From contig JAZAYU010000005.1 of assembly GCA_038501625.1 (NCBI GenBank), positions 7,378,001 through 7,442,000 on the forward strand: 64,000 nt of DNA. The letters are read 5' to 3'. This document shows, in pieces, positions 22,849 to 32,056 of the stretch. The notes beneath the pieces are model-generated. The model did no database searches. It saw only the letters and a list, made by a program, of their open reading frames with translations, and was not told where the DNA came from. Positions within the stretch are counted from its first letter, which is position 1; each line of letters starts with the position of its first letter. Made by a program: the position numbers and the translations under genes. The stretch is from Corbicula japonica. Taxonomy: Eukaryota > Mollusca > Bivalvia > Venerida > Cyrenidae.

Positions 22849-23285
22849 CCAATTCAGGCTTATCAATTAAATAGTTACTCCCCAGCAAATAGTGATTATT
22901 TCACAGTACTCTGATCATGTGTATGATAAAACGATCTATCAGCCACTTAGTACAATATATATACATGTAAATCCTTTATAATACATATATAAAACATGCA
23001 TAGTGATCATCTGCAATAGTATATATATATAAAATATGAGGTACAAATGCGGTATACATTTTAAAGACGGAATAGAATAATCTTTGAAGATTAGTTGTGT
23101 GCAATATATAACAGATTTTGGGTTTATTGCTTAATTATATTTGTACAGCATTTCTACAAAATATAAATACCAGAACTTGAAGTATTTGAAAAAAACATGA
23201 CGGTTGGATTGTATGATGACCACTTCACAGTATTTGATGTTGCACAGTGTATACAATTTTGTTACATTGAGAAATAAACTGTTGG
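22849..23285. other. AT-rich stretch, no feature seen
   Basis: Very AT-rich with short TATA runs (around 23015-23030). No exon, TIR or repeat recognised. Confidence 0.5.
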
Positions 23286-23288
23286 ATT

Positions 23289-23350
23289 TAGCTCACCTGA
23301 GCCAAAGGCTCAAGGCTAGCTATTGTGATCAATTTTGTCTGTAAACTTTC
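23289..23350. repeat. Fragment of a ctcacctgagcc-type bivalve repeat
   Basis: Contains tagctcacctgagccaaagg and gctattgtgatca, the same termini motif (ctcacctgag) seen at the ends of the 145-bp-unit elements at 32 and 38.7 kb. Probably an end fragment of such an element. Confidence 0.5.
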
Positions 23351-23411
23351 ACGAGTTGTTAAGACATCATACTGAATATTGTTTTCCCCTAAACTTTCTC
23401 TGCTACATGTA

Positions 23412-23635
23412 GTATGTCTGTCTGTTGTTTGTGCCATGTCTGTCACTGGTACATGTGTTATGTCTGTCTGTTGTTTGTGCTATGTCTGTCTCAGGTACAT
23501 GTGGTATGTCTGTCTGTCTGTTTGTGCCATGTCTGTCTCTGGTACATGTGGTATGTCTGTCTGTTGTCTGTGCTATGTCTGTCTCTAGTACATGTGGTAT
23601 GTCTGTCTGTTGCTTGTACTATGTCTGTCTCTGAT
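23412..23635. repeat. 46-bp minisatellite
   Basis: Nearly five units of tatgtctgtctgttgtttgt, gctatgtctgtctctggtac, atgtgg. Three overlapping open frames across it encode cysteine-rich repeats and are artefacts. Confidence 0.95.
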
Positions 23636-24039
23636 TACATTAATTGCTTACATCTAACAGGTGAGAGAATTTAGACATTTTGGACCTTGTTAGTTATAAA
23701 AGTTATTTATATAATTGCTTTTTAGCTTGACAATTCAGAGAATATGTTGAACTGTTTTGCTCATCTTGTCCTCGGCACAGACTTAATACTAAGTGGTTCA
23801 TAGTAGGTGTGAACAGAGTTTATCCCACAAACTACTCCAAGTTAACCTAATGCAAAAAGCAAATGAGCCACTACTTTTAACTATTCTGAAGCAACGGGTT
23901 TGAGACGAGGCCACAGTTGAGGAAACTTACTGATAAAAAAACACATCTTTAAACAACCTTAGTGTCCAGTTATTCCATAGTCTGCATATGAGGTATCGAG
24001 TAGTGATTTAGATGTTGATGCTACTTAGGCACATAATTA

Positions 24040-24862
24040 CTCGAGAGACTTAGACAGTTAGTCAGGCTTAGACATGACAGTTAGTCAGGGTTAGACATAA
24101 GAGCTAGTCAGGCTAAGCCATGACATTGCTAGTTGGGCTTATTTATGAAAGCTAGTCAGGCTTAGACATGAGAGCTAGTCAGGCTTAGACATGAGTGCTA
24201 GTCAGGCTTAGACATGAGTGTTAGTCAGGCTTATGAAAGCTATTCAGGCTTAGACATGACAGTGCTAGTCTGGCTTATTTATGAAAGCTAGTCAGGCTTA
24301 GATATGAGTGCTAGTCAGGCTTATTCATGAAAGCTAGTCAGGCTTAGACATGAGAGCTAGTCAGGCTTAGATATGAGTGCTAGTCAGGCTTATTCATGAA
24401 AGCTAGTCAGGCTTAGACATGATGGTGCTAGTCAGGCTTAGACATGAAAGCTTGTCGGGCTTAGACATGAGTGCTAGTCAGGCTTAGACATGATAATGCT
24501 AGTCAGGCTTAGACAGGACAGTGCCAGTCAGACATGGACATGATAGTTATAGGCAGACTTAGACATTAGTGTGCTATTCAGACATGACAGCAGCTAGTCA
24601 GGCTTAGACATGACTGTGCTAGTTAGACTAAGACATGGGTGCTAGTCAGGCTTAGACATGACGGTGCTAGTTAGACTAAGACATGGGTGCTAGTTAGCTA
24701 AGACATGATGGTGCTAGTTAGACTAAGACAAGGTTGCTAGTTAGCTTAGACATGACGGTGCTAGTTAGCTTAGACATGATGGTGCTAGTCAGGCTTAGAC
24801 ATGATGGTGCTAGCTAGACAAAGACAAGGGTGCTAGTTAGTTTAGACATGACAGTGCTAGTT
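24040..24862. repeat. 23-bp minisatellite, left part
   Basis: Units of gtgctagtcaggcttagacat (about 22-24 bp) with many variants, interrupted at 24863 by an inserted element and resuming at 25703. Its reverse complement matches the minisatellite at 35165-36950. Confidence 0.95.
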
Positions 24863-25702
24863 ATGTCTCCCCCCCTCTGGGGGAGACATATTGTTTTTGC
24901 CCTGTCCGTCTGTCACACTTCGTTTCCGCTCAATAACTCGAGTACCCTTTGACCCAGAGCCTTCAAACTTCATAGGGTGATAGCCCTTATTGAGTAGAAG
25001 AACCCTATTGATTTTGGGGTCAGTAGGTCAAAGGTCAAGGTCACAGTGACCCGAAGAGTGAAAACCGTTTCCGCTCAATAACTCGAGTACCCTTTGACCC
25101 AGAGCCTTCAAACTTCATAGGGTGATAGCCCTTATTGAGTAGAAGAACCCTATTGATTTTGGGGTCAGTAGGTCAAAGGTCAAGGTCACAGTGACCCGAA
25201 GAGTGAAAACCGTTTCCGCTCAATAACTCGGTACCCTTTGACCCAGAGCCTTCAAACTTCATAGGATGATAGCCCTTATTGAGTAGAAGAACCCTATTGA
25301 TTTTGGGGTCAGTAGGTCAAAGGTCAAGGTCACAGTTACCCAAAGCGTGAAAACCGTTTCCGCTCAATAATTCGAGTACCCTTTGACCCAGAGCCTTCAA
25401 ACTTCATAGGATAACAGCCCTTATTGAGTAGAAGAACCCTATTGATTTTGATGTCAGTAGGTCAAAGGGCAAGGTCACAGGGGCCCGAAGAGTGAAAACC
25501 GTTTCTGCTCCATAACTTGAGTACCCTTTGACCCAGGGACTTCAAACTTCATAGGTTGATAGCCATTATAGAGTAGAAGAACCCTATTGATTTCGGGGTC
25601 AGTAGGTCAAAGGTCAAGGTCACAGGGGCCCGAAGAGTAAAAACCGTATCCGGTCAATTACTGGGGCGCAGGGGGGAGACATGCGTTTTTCACAAAAAAC
25701 AT
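24863..25702. mobile_element. Element with five 145-bp tandem units (gggggagacat ends)
   Basis: Begins atgtctcccccc and ends ggggggagacat plus a gcgtttttcacaaaaaac tail. The core has five units starting at 24921, 25066, 25211, 25355 and 25500, i.e. 144-145 bp each, containing gtcaaaggtcaaggtcacag. CTAGTT flanks both sides (24857-24862, 25703-25708). I associate this architecture with pearl/Helentron-like non-autonomous elements of bivalves; that link is inference. Confidence 0.85.
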
Positions 25703-26180
25703 CTAGTTAGACTAAGACACAGGTGCTAGTTAGACTAAGACACAGGTGCTAGTTAGCATAGTCATGATGGTGCTATTTAAAACTTGGGAAGAAATTTGTA
25801 AATGGACTAAGCTATGTTATTGCTGGTCAGACTTGGGAAGGCTATTGCAAGTCAGACTTAGGGAGGATATTGGAAGTCGGATTTAGGTAGGCTATTGCTA
25901 GTCAGTCTTAGGTAGGCTATTGCTAGTCAGTTTTAGGTAGGCTATTGCTAGTCTGTCCAAGGTAGGCTATTGCTAGTCAGACTTAAGAAGGCTATTGCTA
26001 GTAAGGTAGGCTATTACTTGTCAGACTTAGCAAAGCTATTGCTAGTCAGGTAGGCTATTGCTAGTCAGACTTAGGCTTAGACTATTGCTAGTCAGGTACG
26101 CTATTGCTAGTCAGACAGGCTTAGACTATTGCTAGTCAGACTAGGGAAGGCTATTGCTTGTTATACTTATGTAGGCTATT
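25703..26180. repeat. 23-bp minisatellite, right part
   Basis: Resumes after the inserted element, first with gctagttagactaagacac units and then a longer gctattgctagtcagacttag variant. Confidence 0.92.
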
Positions 26181-26339
26181 TATTTTTCGTTTTAATGTCA
26201 TTTTCATGTATGTGCTAAACTTAGTTCTATTAGTGTTTTAAGAAGTTTGTGGAATAAACTCGTCTCACACCTACTAATATATAGGCCTTTTGTCACATCA
26301 GCCCCCACCCCACTCGCCTTTATCAAATCTGTTTGCTTT

Positions 26340-26341
<2 letters not shown>

Positions 26342-26380
<39 letters not shown>
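26342..26380. repeat. 39-base C homopolymer
   Basis: An uninterrupted run of 39 cytosines followed by gccctctgg and more C-rich sequence (ccactccccctcctcctacc). Its complement could form a G-quadruplex. Length is likely unreliable in any assembly, and the poly-Pro/poly-Gly frames across it are artefacts. Confidence 0.95.
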
Positions 26381-26381
<1 letters not shown>

Positions 26382-26659
26382 CCCTCTGGTTCAAAACCCA
26401 CTCCCCCTCCTCCTACCCCCTGCCCCTCCCTAAACTGCATAAGAAAAGAAATTGATTGAAAAATATTGGGTTCCATTTGTAATTACTGTGTGTATGTAGG
26501 ACAAATGAATTTAACTTTGTTGTTGTTGAAGAAATGCATCATGTATCATTGTTAATAAGATATTATTTGTTTTGGGCATTTTGCTAAGGGCCGTCTTCAG
26601 TCACCATTTCGCTTTCATCCATGAAAAGAAAATTGTCAAAATTTAAAAATCAAAGATTG

Positions 26660-26810
26660 CACATCTGCACTGGTCACATTTTCATCAGAAATAGCCTAAC
26701 AAACCAAAAAGTGAACAGTTTAGATCCTGGTCAGATGGCACAGTTGTGGCGGCTGATCTGGATCTAAACTGTTTGCCCACGCAACAAAGGTGTATAAATG
26801 GAGGAAAGGG
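26660..26810. mobile_element. TTAA-type palindromic MITE, left-truncated
   Basis: Right end gaggaaaggg followed by TTAA (26811-26814). One complete core and part of a second; the left terminal repeat is missing. Confidence 0.82.
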
Positions 26811-27012
26811 TTAAAATAAGGATACAATAATAACATATATTTCTGAAGGTTTTATTGAAATGCATTTTGCTGTTAGGAGATTTAAATTTTCCTTTTTATT
26901 GATAAAAGTGCAATGAAGACTGTGGATGGCCTATAAGTTACATGTATTTATATTGCTAAACTGATTTTGGTGAAAAGTTTAAAATTTACATTCAATAATT
27001 TTGTAAAGTTAA

Positions 27013-27254
27013 CCCTTTACTCCATATACATGTATATGCCTTTTATTGCCATGGGGAACAGTGTAGATCCGGATCAACTGGCACTTTTGTGCCATCTGAC
27101 CAGAAGCTGCACTGATTGTTCTTAGATTCATTAGGTTAAGTCTGACAAAGAAGCAAACAGTGTAGAAGCTGATCAAACAGCATTGATAAGCTGACTGATC
27201 TGGATCTACACTTTTTGCCCCATGCAATAAAAAGCGTATATATGGAAAAAAGGG
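27013..27254. mobile_element. TTAA-type palindromic MITE, complete
   Basis: TTAA at 27009-27012 and 27255-27258. Left end CCCTTTACTCCATATACATG, right end atatatggaaaaaaggg. Two cores, the second decayed. Confidence 0.88.
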
Positions 27255-27262
27255 TTAAGCAT

Positions 27263-27514
27263 ACAGACTTGCAGATGTAAGGAAAATGCCAGTATTACTG
27301 CAATAAATATTTTTTAACATTTTTTTTTACAACTGAACTTGCAAGAATATCAAGTAATTTTGAAAATTTCAGACTTTAAAAATCAGTGCACTAATTTTTA
27401 AAGTCTGAAATTTTCATAATTACTTGATATTCATGCAAGTTCATTTGTAAAAAAAAATGTACAAAAATATTTATCGCAGTAATACTGGCATTTTCCTTAC
27501 ATCTGCAAGTCTGT
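27263..27514. repeat. 252-bp foldback
   Basis: acagacttgcagatgtaagg at the left end is answered by its reverse complement at the right end. The arms pair over about 120 bp with few mismatches around a short centre near 27385. It directly follows a TTAA-type MITE. No coding capacity. Confidence 0.93.
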
Positions 27515-27618
27515 TTCTTTGTTTTATTCATGTTCTCTTGTGAAAAATATTGTAAAAACATATTTTCATGAATAAAATGTTAAAAATTCTTTGCTTTTAT
27601 TTTTCAGCAACTCCCTTT

Positions 27619-27710
27619 ACCAGATTTGGAAAAGGGAGGTAAAAAATTCTTTATTGCAAACCCTGGAAGTTTGCAATAAAGAATTATTACCTCCCTTTTC
27701 CAAATTTGGT
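27619..27710. repeat. 92-bp foldback
   Basis: accagatttggaaaaggga ... and its reverse complement flank a 5-nt loop (ctgga), giving about 43 bp per arm with few mismatches. Confidence 0.92.
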
Positions 27711-27839
27711 AATTATGCATGGACCTAACCGTCCGAAAATCAATTTTCAAAATTTATATAAAAAACTTATATATTAGGGTTGGTGGTCGGGGATGGAGGG
27801 CGGAATCCATGCAAAATTTTTTCTAGATTTTCGGTTATT

Positions 27840-28300
27840 CCCCTTGGTTTTCTTTCCTTCCTTGTGTCTCTTCTTCTTTCTTTCCCTTCTTGATTCCTTC
27901 TGGGATTTTTTTTTTCCTTCACTATTCGACCTTTTGGAACAATCTTTGTTTGTCATGGCTAAGGCTGTTGCACCAGGATTCGAACCTGGGACCTCCTCAT
28001 GAACATGTAAGGCACAGTTCTGAGTTGCTCTACCAGCTGAGCTACCCAACTGCCTTGCCATGACAAACAAGATAGGAACCAAAAGATAGAATAGTAAAGG
28101 AAATAAAAGAAATCCCAGAAGGAAAAAGGAAGGGAAAGAAAGAAGAAGAGACACAAGGAAGAAAAGAAAAAAAAATGGAGAAAAAAACTTAAGGAAAGAT
28201 AAAACAAGGAAGACAACAAACAATGAAACAAAAGAAACTAAAGAATACAAACAAAGGAAGAAAAGAAAAAGAAACAACCACACACTTGAAACAAAGAAAA
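27840..28300 (-). mobile_element. SINE-like foldback with tRNA-like core, copy 1
   Basis: A pyrimidine-rich arm (27848-27958) is largely complementary to a purine-rich arm (28058-28170), with a tRNA-like sequence at the tip. The arms share gtttgtcatgg / ccatgacaaac next to the core. The second copy at 45.1-45.4 kb has the same order of parts. Frames rich in Phe/Leu across it are artefacts of polypyrimidine. Confidence 0.8.
27963..28054 (-). tRNA. tRNA-like core (tRNA-derived, probably not functional)
   Basis: Minus strand, 92 nt. It has an A-box-like TAGCTCAGCTGGTAGAGCA, a B box GGTTCGAATCC within a TPsiC-like arm, and an acceptor-like stem GGCAGTT/AACAGCC with one mismatch. The anticodon region is abnormal: ctcagaac pairs with gttcatgag across an oversized loop, so no anticodon can be assigned. 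This points to a tRNA-derived pol III promoter of a SINE rather than a working tRNA. Confidence 0.75.
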
Positions 28301-28489
28301 ATTACTTAAGAAACAACTGGTGTTTAGGGGCAGACATGGACACTTCTAGAACATTCTAAACAGTCATTTTACTAACACCCATATACCTTGAGTTTTTAAT
28401 TGAACAATTTTGCTAACACATGAGTGGAAGTTGCAATCTACAAATAAACTGACACAAAAAATTATATAAATTCCCAAGTATATACTTTA

Positions 28490-29130
28490 CATATGAATCA
28501 ATACAGCTGCAGACGCTGACTTGCAAAGACAAGAACAAGAATCGAGAATGTAATTTATTAAAAGAAGTCTCTCATTGGCCATGTAAACAAAAGTCTCCGG
28601 AGACCTTAACTGTTTACACGGGAAAAAATGCCACTTGTGTTAATATATTTTTCACATGAACCTTAAGGGTGATCAGCTCGCAAGTCCAACAAGGGGCATA
28701 ACATTGGTAGTACACAAAGGGGCATAACCTTGTTCTTAAGATTTTTGACTTCCTAACAACTCTGAGAAATTTCAAAGTTAAGTTTTCATGACAAAATCCA
28801 AGTACAAAAATGGACATGAATATATCAAATGTGACCTTGACCTCCTGATTTGGCTTCAACTGATCCTGTTGCCATAAGATATAATTTGAAAGTTTGATGA
28901 AGAAACCATCTACAAATAAACTGACACAAAAAACTATACAGCTGCAGACACTGACTTGCAAAGACAAGAACAAGAATCGAGAATATAATTTATTAAAAGA
29001 AGTCTCTCATTGGCCATGTAACATTTTTAAAATATATAAACAAAAGTCTCTGGAGACCTTAACTGTTTACATGGCGGAAAAATGCAAGTTACATTAATAT
29101 ATTTTTCACATGAACCTTAAGGGTGTTCAG
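28490..29130. repeat. ~450-bp partial tandem duplication
   Basis: gcagacgctgacttgcaaag through ttcacatgaaccttaagggt (about 28505-28670) recurs at about 28955-29125, including caaagtctcyggagacctt. No coding potential. Confidence 0.85.
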
Positions 29131-29149
29131 CACGGAAGTCCAAGTACAA

Positions 29150-29445
29150 CAAGGGGCATAACATTGCTAGTACAAAAAGGGACATAACCATGATACTTCA
29201 AAAAGGGGCATAACCTTAATAGTACAAGAAGGCGAATAACCTTAACAGTACAAGAAGGGGAATAACCTTGATAGTACAAAAAAGGGGCATAACCTTGATA
29301 GTACAAAAAGGGGCATAATCTTAATAGTACAAGAAGGGGAATAACCTTAATAGTACAAGAAGGGGAATAACCTTCATAGTACAAAAAGGGGCATAACCTT
29401 GATAGTACAAAAAGGGGCATAATCTTAATAGTACAAAAAGAGGCA
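29150..29445. repeat. 26-bp minisatellite (aaaaaggggcataacctt)
   Basis: Eleven or so units of gatagtacaaaaaggggcat plus aacctt, with caagaaggggaataac variants. The minus-strand frame through it (CPFLYYQGYAP repeats) is an artefact. Confidence 0.95.
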
Positions 29446-29559
29446 TAATCTTGTTCTTAAGAATCTGGCTTCCTAACAACACTGAGAAATTTCAAAGTTA
29501 AGTTTTCATGACAAAATCCATGTACAAAAACGGGCATGAATATATCAAATGTGACCTTA

Positions 29560-30165
29560 ACCTACTGATTTGGCTTCAACTGATCCTGTTGCCGTAAGAT
29601 ATCATTTAAAAGTTTGATGAAGAAATATTAAGAAATGGCAGTGAGAGGCAACTTAGTTTTCATCATGGACAAAGTAATAATCTGTATTATGTATTGCCTC
29701 TTATTCAAAAGCCTGACATAATGGTAAGGGGAAAATTGGATCCTAGAAATAACATCCCAAAATGAAACAACAAGGAAACTCGAGAAACAAAGAAGGAACT
29801 CAAGGAAACAAGAAAAATTAAGAAAAGAAAAATAAGGCTAACAAACCAAGATATCACTATATCAAACATGACCTTAACCTTTTGATTTTGGCTTCAACTA
29901 ATCCTGTTGTCATAAGATATAATTTGAAAGTTTGATGAAGAAATATTAATAAATAACAGTGACAGCCATTTAAGTTTTCATCATGGACAAAGTAATAATC
30001 CCTATAATTTATCGCCTCTTATTCAAAAGCATGACATAATGGTAGGGGAAAAGTAGATCCTAAAAATAGCATCCCAAAATTAAACCACAAGGAAACTCAA
30101 GAAACAAAGAAGGATCTCGAGGAAACAAGAAAACTTAAGAAAAGAAAAATAAGGCTAACAAAACA
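29560..30165. repeat. ~300-bp tandem duplication
   Basis: Sequence 29560-29848 (from gatttggcttcaactgatcc to aaaataaggctaacaaac) recurs at 29883-30165 with moderate divergence. The first copy also overlaps a block shared with 28735-28905 (cttcctaacaac..., catgacaaaatcca). Confidence 0.85.
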
Positions 30166-30229
30166 AAATGAAAAGACATAAAGAATGAAGAAAAAGACAA
30201 AGAAGGAAGAAAAGAAGAAGAAAATGGGC

Positions 30230-30350
30230 CAACTCTTTCCTTGTAATACCCGATAGACTGTTAGGATCCGTGCAATGGGGACACCATCGGTACCTGACCG
30301 TCGGGCCGAAGCCCCGCCATGTCATACCTACTTGCCGAGACACTAAAACA
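30230..30350. other. GC-richer unique island, function unknown
   Basis: Contains gtacctgaccgtcgggccga and gccccgccatgtc. Neither strand gives a clear splice-bounded exon. Noted because it differs in composition from the purine-rich repeats beside it. Confidence 0.35.
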
Positions 30351-30554
30351 AATGCTATCTTTTCAAGAATTTCTTTAATGTCAATTTAGAATGTACTTAA
30401 ATTAGAAAAAGTGAAATTATTAAGATTTCTCGAAAAAGTCGCATTTGAGAATGTCTTCCCCGTGGATCCAGCATTCATCCAGTCTAAGCGAAATATGGCG
30501 GAAAGAGTTAATTTGGTGATGGATGTGCTTTAAATAAAAATTGATTATATTTAC

Positions 30555-30632
30555 CTCTACTGTACCGTGCTTCACCTTTCCCATGGCTATATCTGCCTGA
30601 TCCAATATCAACTGATATCTAAAGACTGTAAC
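30555..30632 (-). CDS. Strong internal exon candidate, unknown protein
   Basis: Minus-strand exon of 78 bp, exactly 26 codons: acceptor ttataacag before 30632, donor GTAAAT after 30555. It is fully open (VTVFRYQLILDQADIAMGKV then KHGTVE) and looks protein-like. I do not recognise the family. A TTAA-type MITE begins 18 bp upstream of the exon (30651 on the plus strand), so the intron next to the acceptor is MITE sequence, and the polypyrimidine tract is weak. It lies on the same strand as the exons at 37.8, 52.4 and 54.7-60.3 kb and might be a 3' exon of the same gene; that connection is inference. Confidence 0.5.
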
Positions 30633-30650
30633 CTGTTATAAATTCTTTAT

Positions 30651-30868
30651 CCCTTTACTCCACATATATGTGTGTGACCATTGTAGATCTGGATCAGCAA
30701 ACATCCATGCCACCTGATCTGGATCTATACTGGTCACATCTTGTTCAGAAATATCCTAAGGAATTTAAAAGTGAACAGATCCTGATCAGCCAATACAGAT
30801 CTGCCAGCTGATCTGGATTTACACTATTTTCCTATAATGCAATAAAGGTGTATTTAACAAGTAAAGGG
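30651..30868. mobile_element. TTAA-type palindromic MITE beside an exon
   Basis: Left CCCTTTACTCCACATATATG (flank ttat), right agtaaaggg followed by TTAA (30869-30872). Two cores, degenerate. Its left end sits 18 bp from the putative exon acceptor at 30633. Confidence 0.83.
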
Positions 30869-31062
30869 TTAAATATGTCTTAGTAGTTAAAAGTAAGTTT
30901 GCAATGAAGATCCAAAACAATTAAAAACACTGATGTGGCGAAAATGTGTGACTAATTATGACTTCTGGTAAAACCAGTATTCTACTGAAAGCCAAATCAG
31001 CCAGGAAAACACAGGAAACTTAAAGTTTTTTTTCCACCAATATGCTATAGGTCTAACAGCAA

Positions 31063-31110
<48 letters not shown>
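31063..31110. repeat. (AAT)n microsatellite
   Basis: About sixteen AAT triplets. Confidence 0.96.
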
Positions 31111-31171
31111 TTATTAAGAGAGGAAACACAGAGGTGATACAACAGGTTGCACTGAAATCAAATAGAAAAGT

Positions 31172-31222
31172 ATCTTTTATTGCATGTGTGAATAGTGTAG
31201 ATCTAGATCATCTGGCACATTT
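31172..31222. repeat. Fragment of palindromic MITE family
   Basis: tattgcatgtgtgaatagtg and tagatctagatcatctggca: half a core without terminal repeats. Confidence 0.65.
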
Positions 31223-31367
31223 TTCTCAACAAATTACACTGGAGACCACTAAAAATCTATGTGACGTTCAATAAACAACAAAAAATTGACCTTGCAGTAT
31301 TTGAGAAAAGGCCCTTGATGCTAAAGTTAAGCCTAGAGTCATCACCGACAGTGATTGTAGTCAAATC

Positions 31368-31564
31368 CAGGCCTTTTTTTCAATGCCAGGGGAAGGGGCC
31401 CACACCCTATAATTTTGGGGAAAATGGCATGATTTTTTCTCTTTAGGGGAATGTAAAAACCTGATGTAAAGTTACTTTTTGGGGAAAACTGGATGATTTT
31501 AAAGAAATTTTCTGAGGGAATGGCGCCCATAAACGTCCCTACTAATGAAAGGAAAAACGCCCTG
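31368..31564. mobile_element. CAGG-ended 197-bp MITE, family X
   Basis: Begins CAGGCCTTTTTTTCAATGCC and ends GGAAAAACGCCCTG; AAATC occurs directly on both sides, a possible 5-bp target duplication. A second member lies inverted at 38454-41404, split by a later insertion. Confidence 0.8.
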
Positions 31565-32056
31565 AAATCTATAAATTTTAGTGAAAAGAAAAAGGTCTGC
31601 AAGAGTGCCAAAGGATGGTGAAATCTGAACAAATTCCTGCATTTTGATTTGTTAACCCTTAAATGTGTCAAACTGGATCTATGGCGAAGTCATCAAGGCA
31701 AATTTTAGGTGTAAAAAGGGCAATGATTCTCAAAATATGGCAGATTCTCACCAAATTCAAACTTGAATGCAAAGATGCAAAGAAGTAGCTGAATTTTGTT
31801 AACGAGAAAAACCTCAGATTAATTGATAATTTATTGCAACAGAATTTTGAACATATAGTCTTGACAGTTTGTTATTTTGAAATGACTGCATTAAAAAATT
31901 TAAAGGAAAATATGTTTAAAGAATATTTTGTATGAGCTTGCAAGCTTCCACGTGAAATGAAACTCCAATTTTATCGAACATAAGTACTAAAACTACTCTG
32001 CTATTCTCTTGTACTTTTTCGCGGTAGCTCAAATTTTTTAACACCGTTATTTACTT

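Noticed and set aside
23379..23674. Three overlapping cysteine-rich frames
   Set aside because: 46-bp minisatellite read in three frames.
26204..26476. Poly-proline and poly-glycine open frames
   Set aside because: Caused by the C homopolymer.
27963..28054. Functional tRNA gene
   Set aside because: No assignable anticodon, oversized anticodon arm, and a near-identical copy in another foldback; a SINE head is more likely.
27774..28283. 169-codon hydrophobic frame resembling a membrane protein
   Set aside because: Polypyrimidine arm of the tRNA-like foldback gives Phe/Leu/Ser by composition; the tRNA-like core runs through it.
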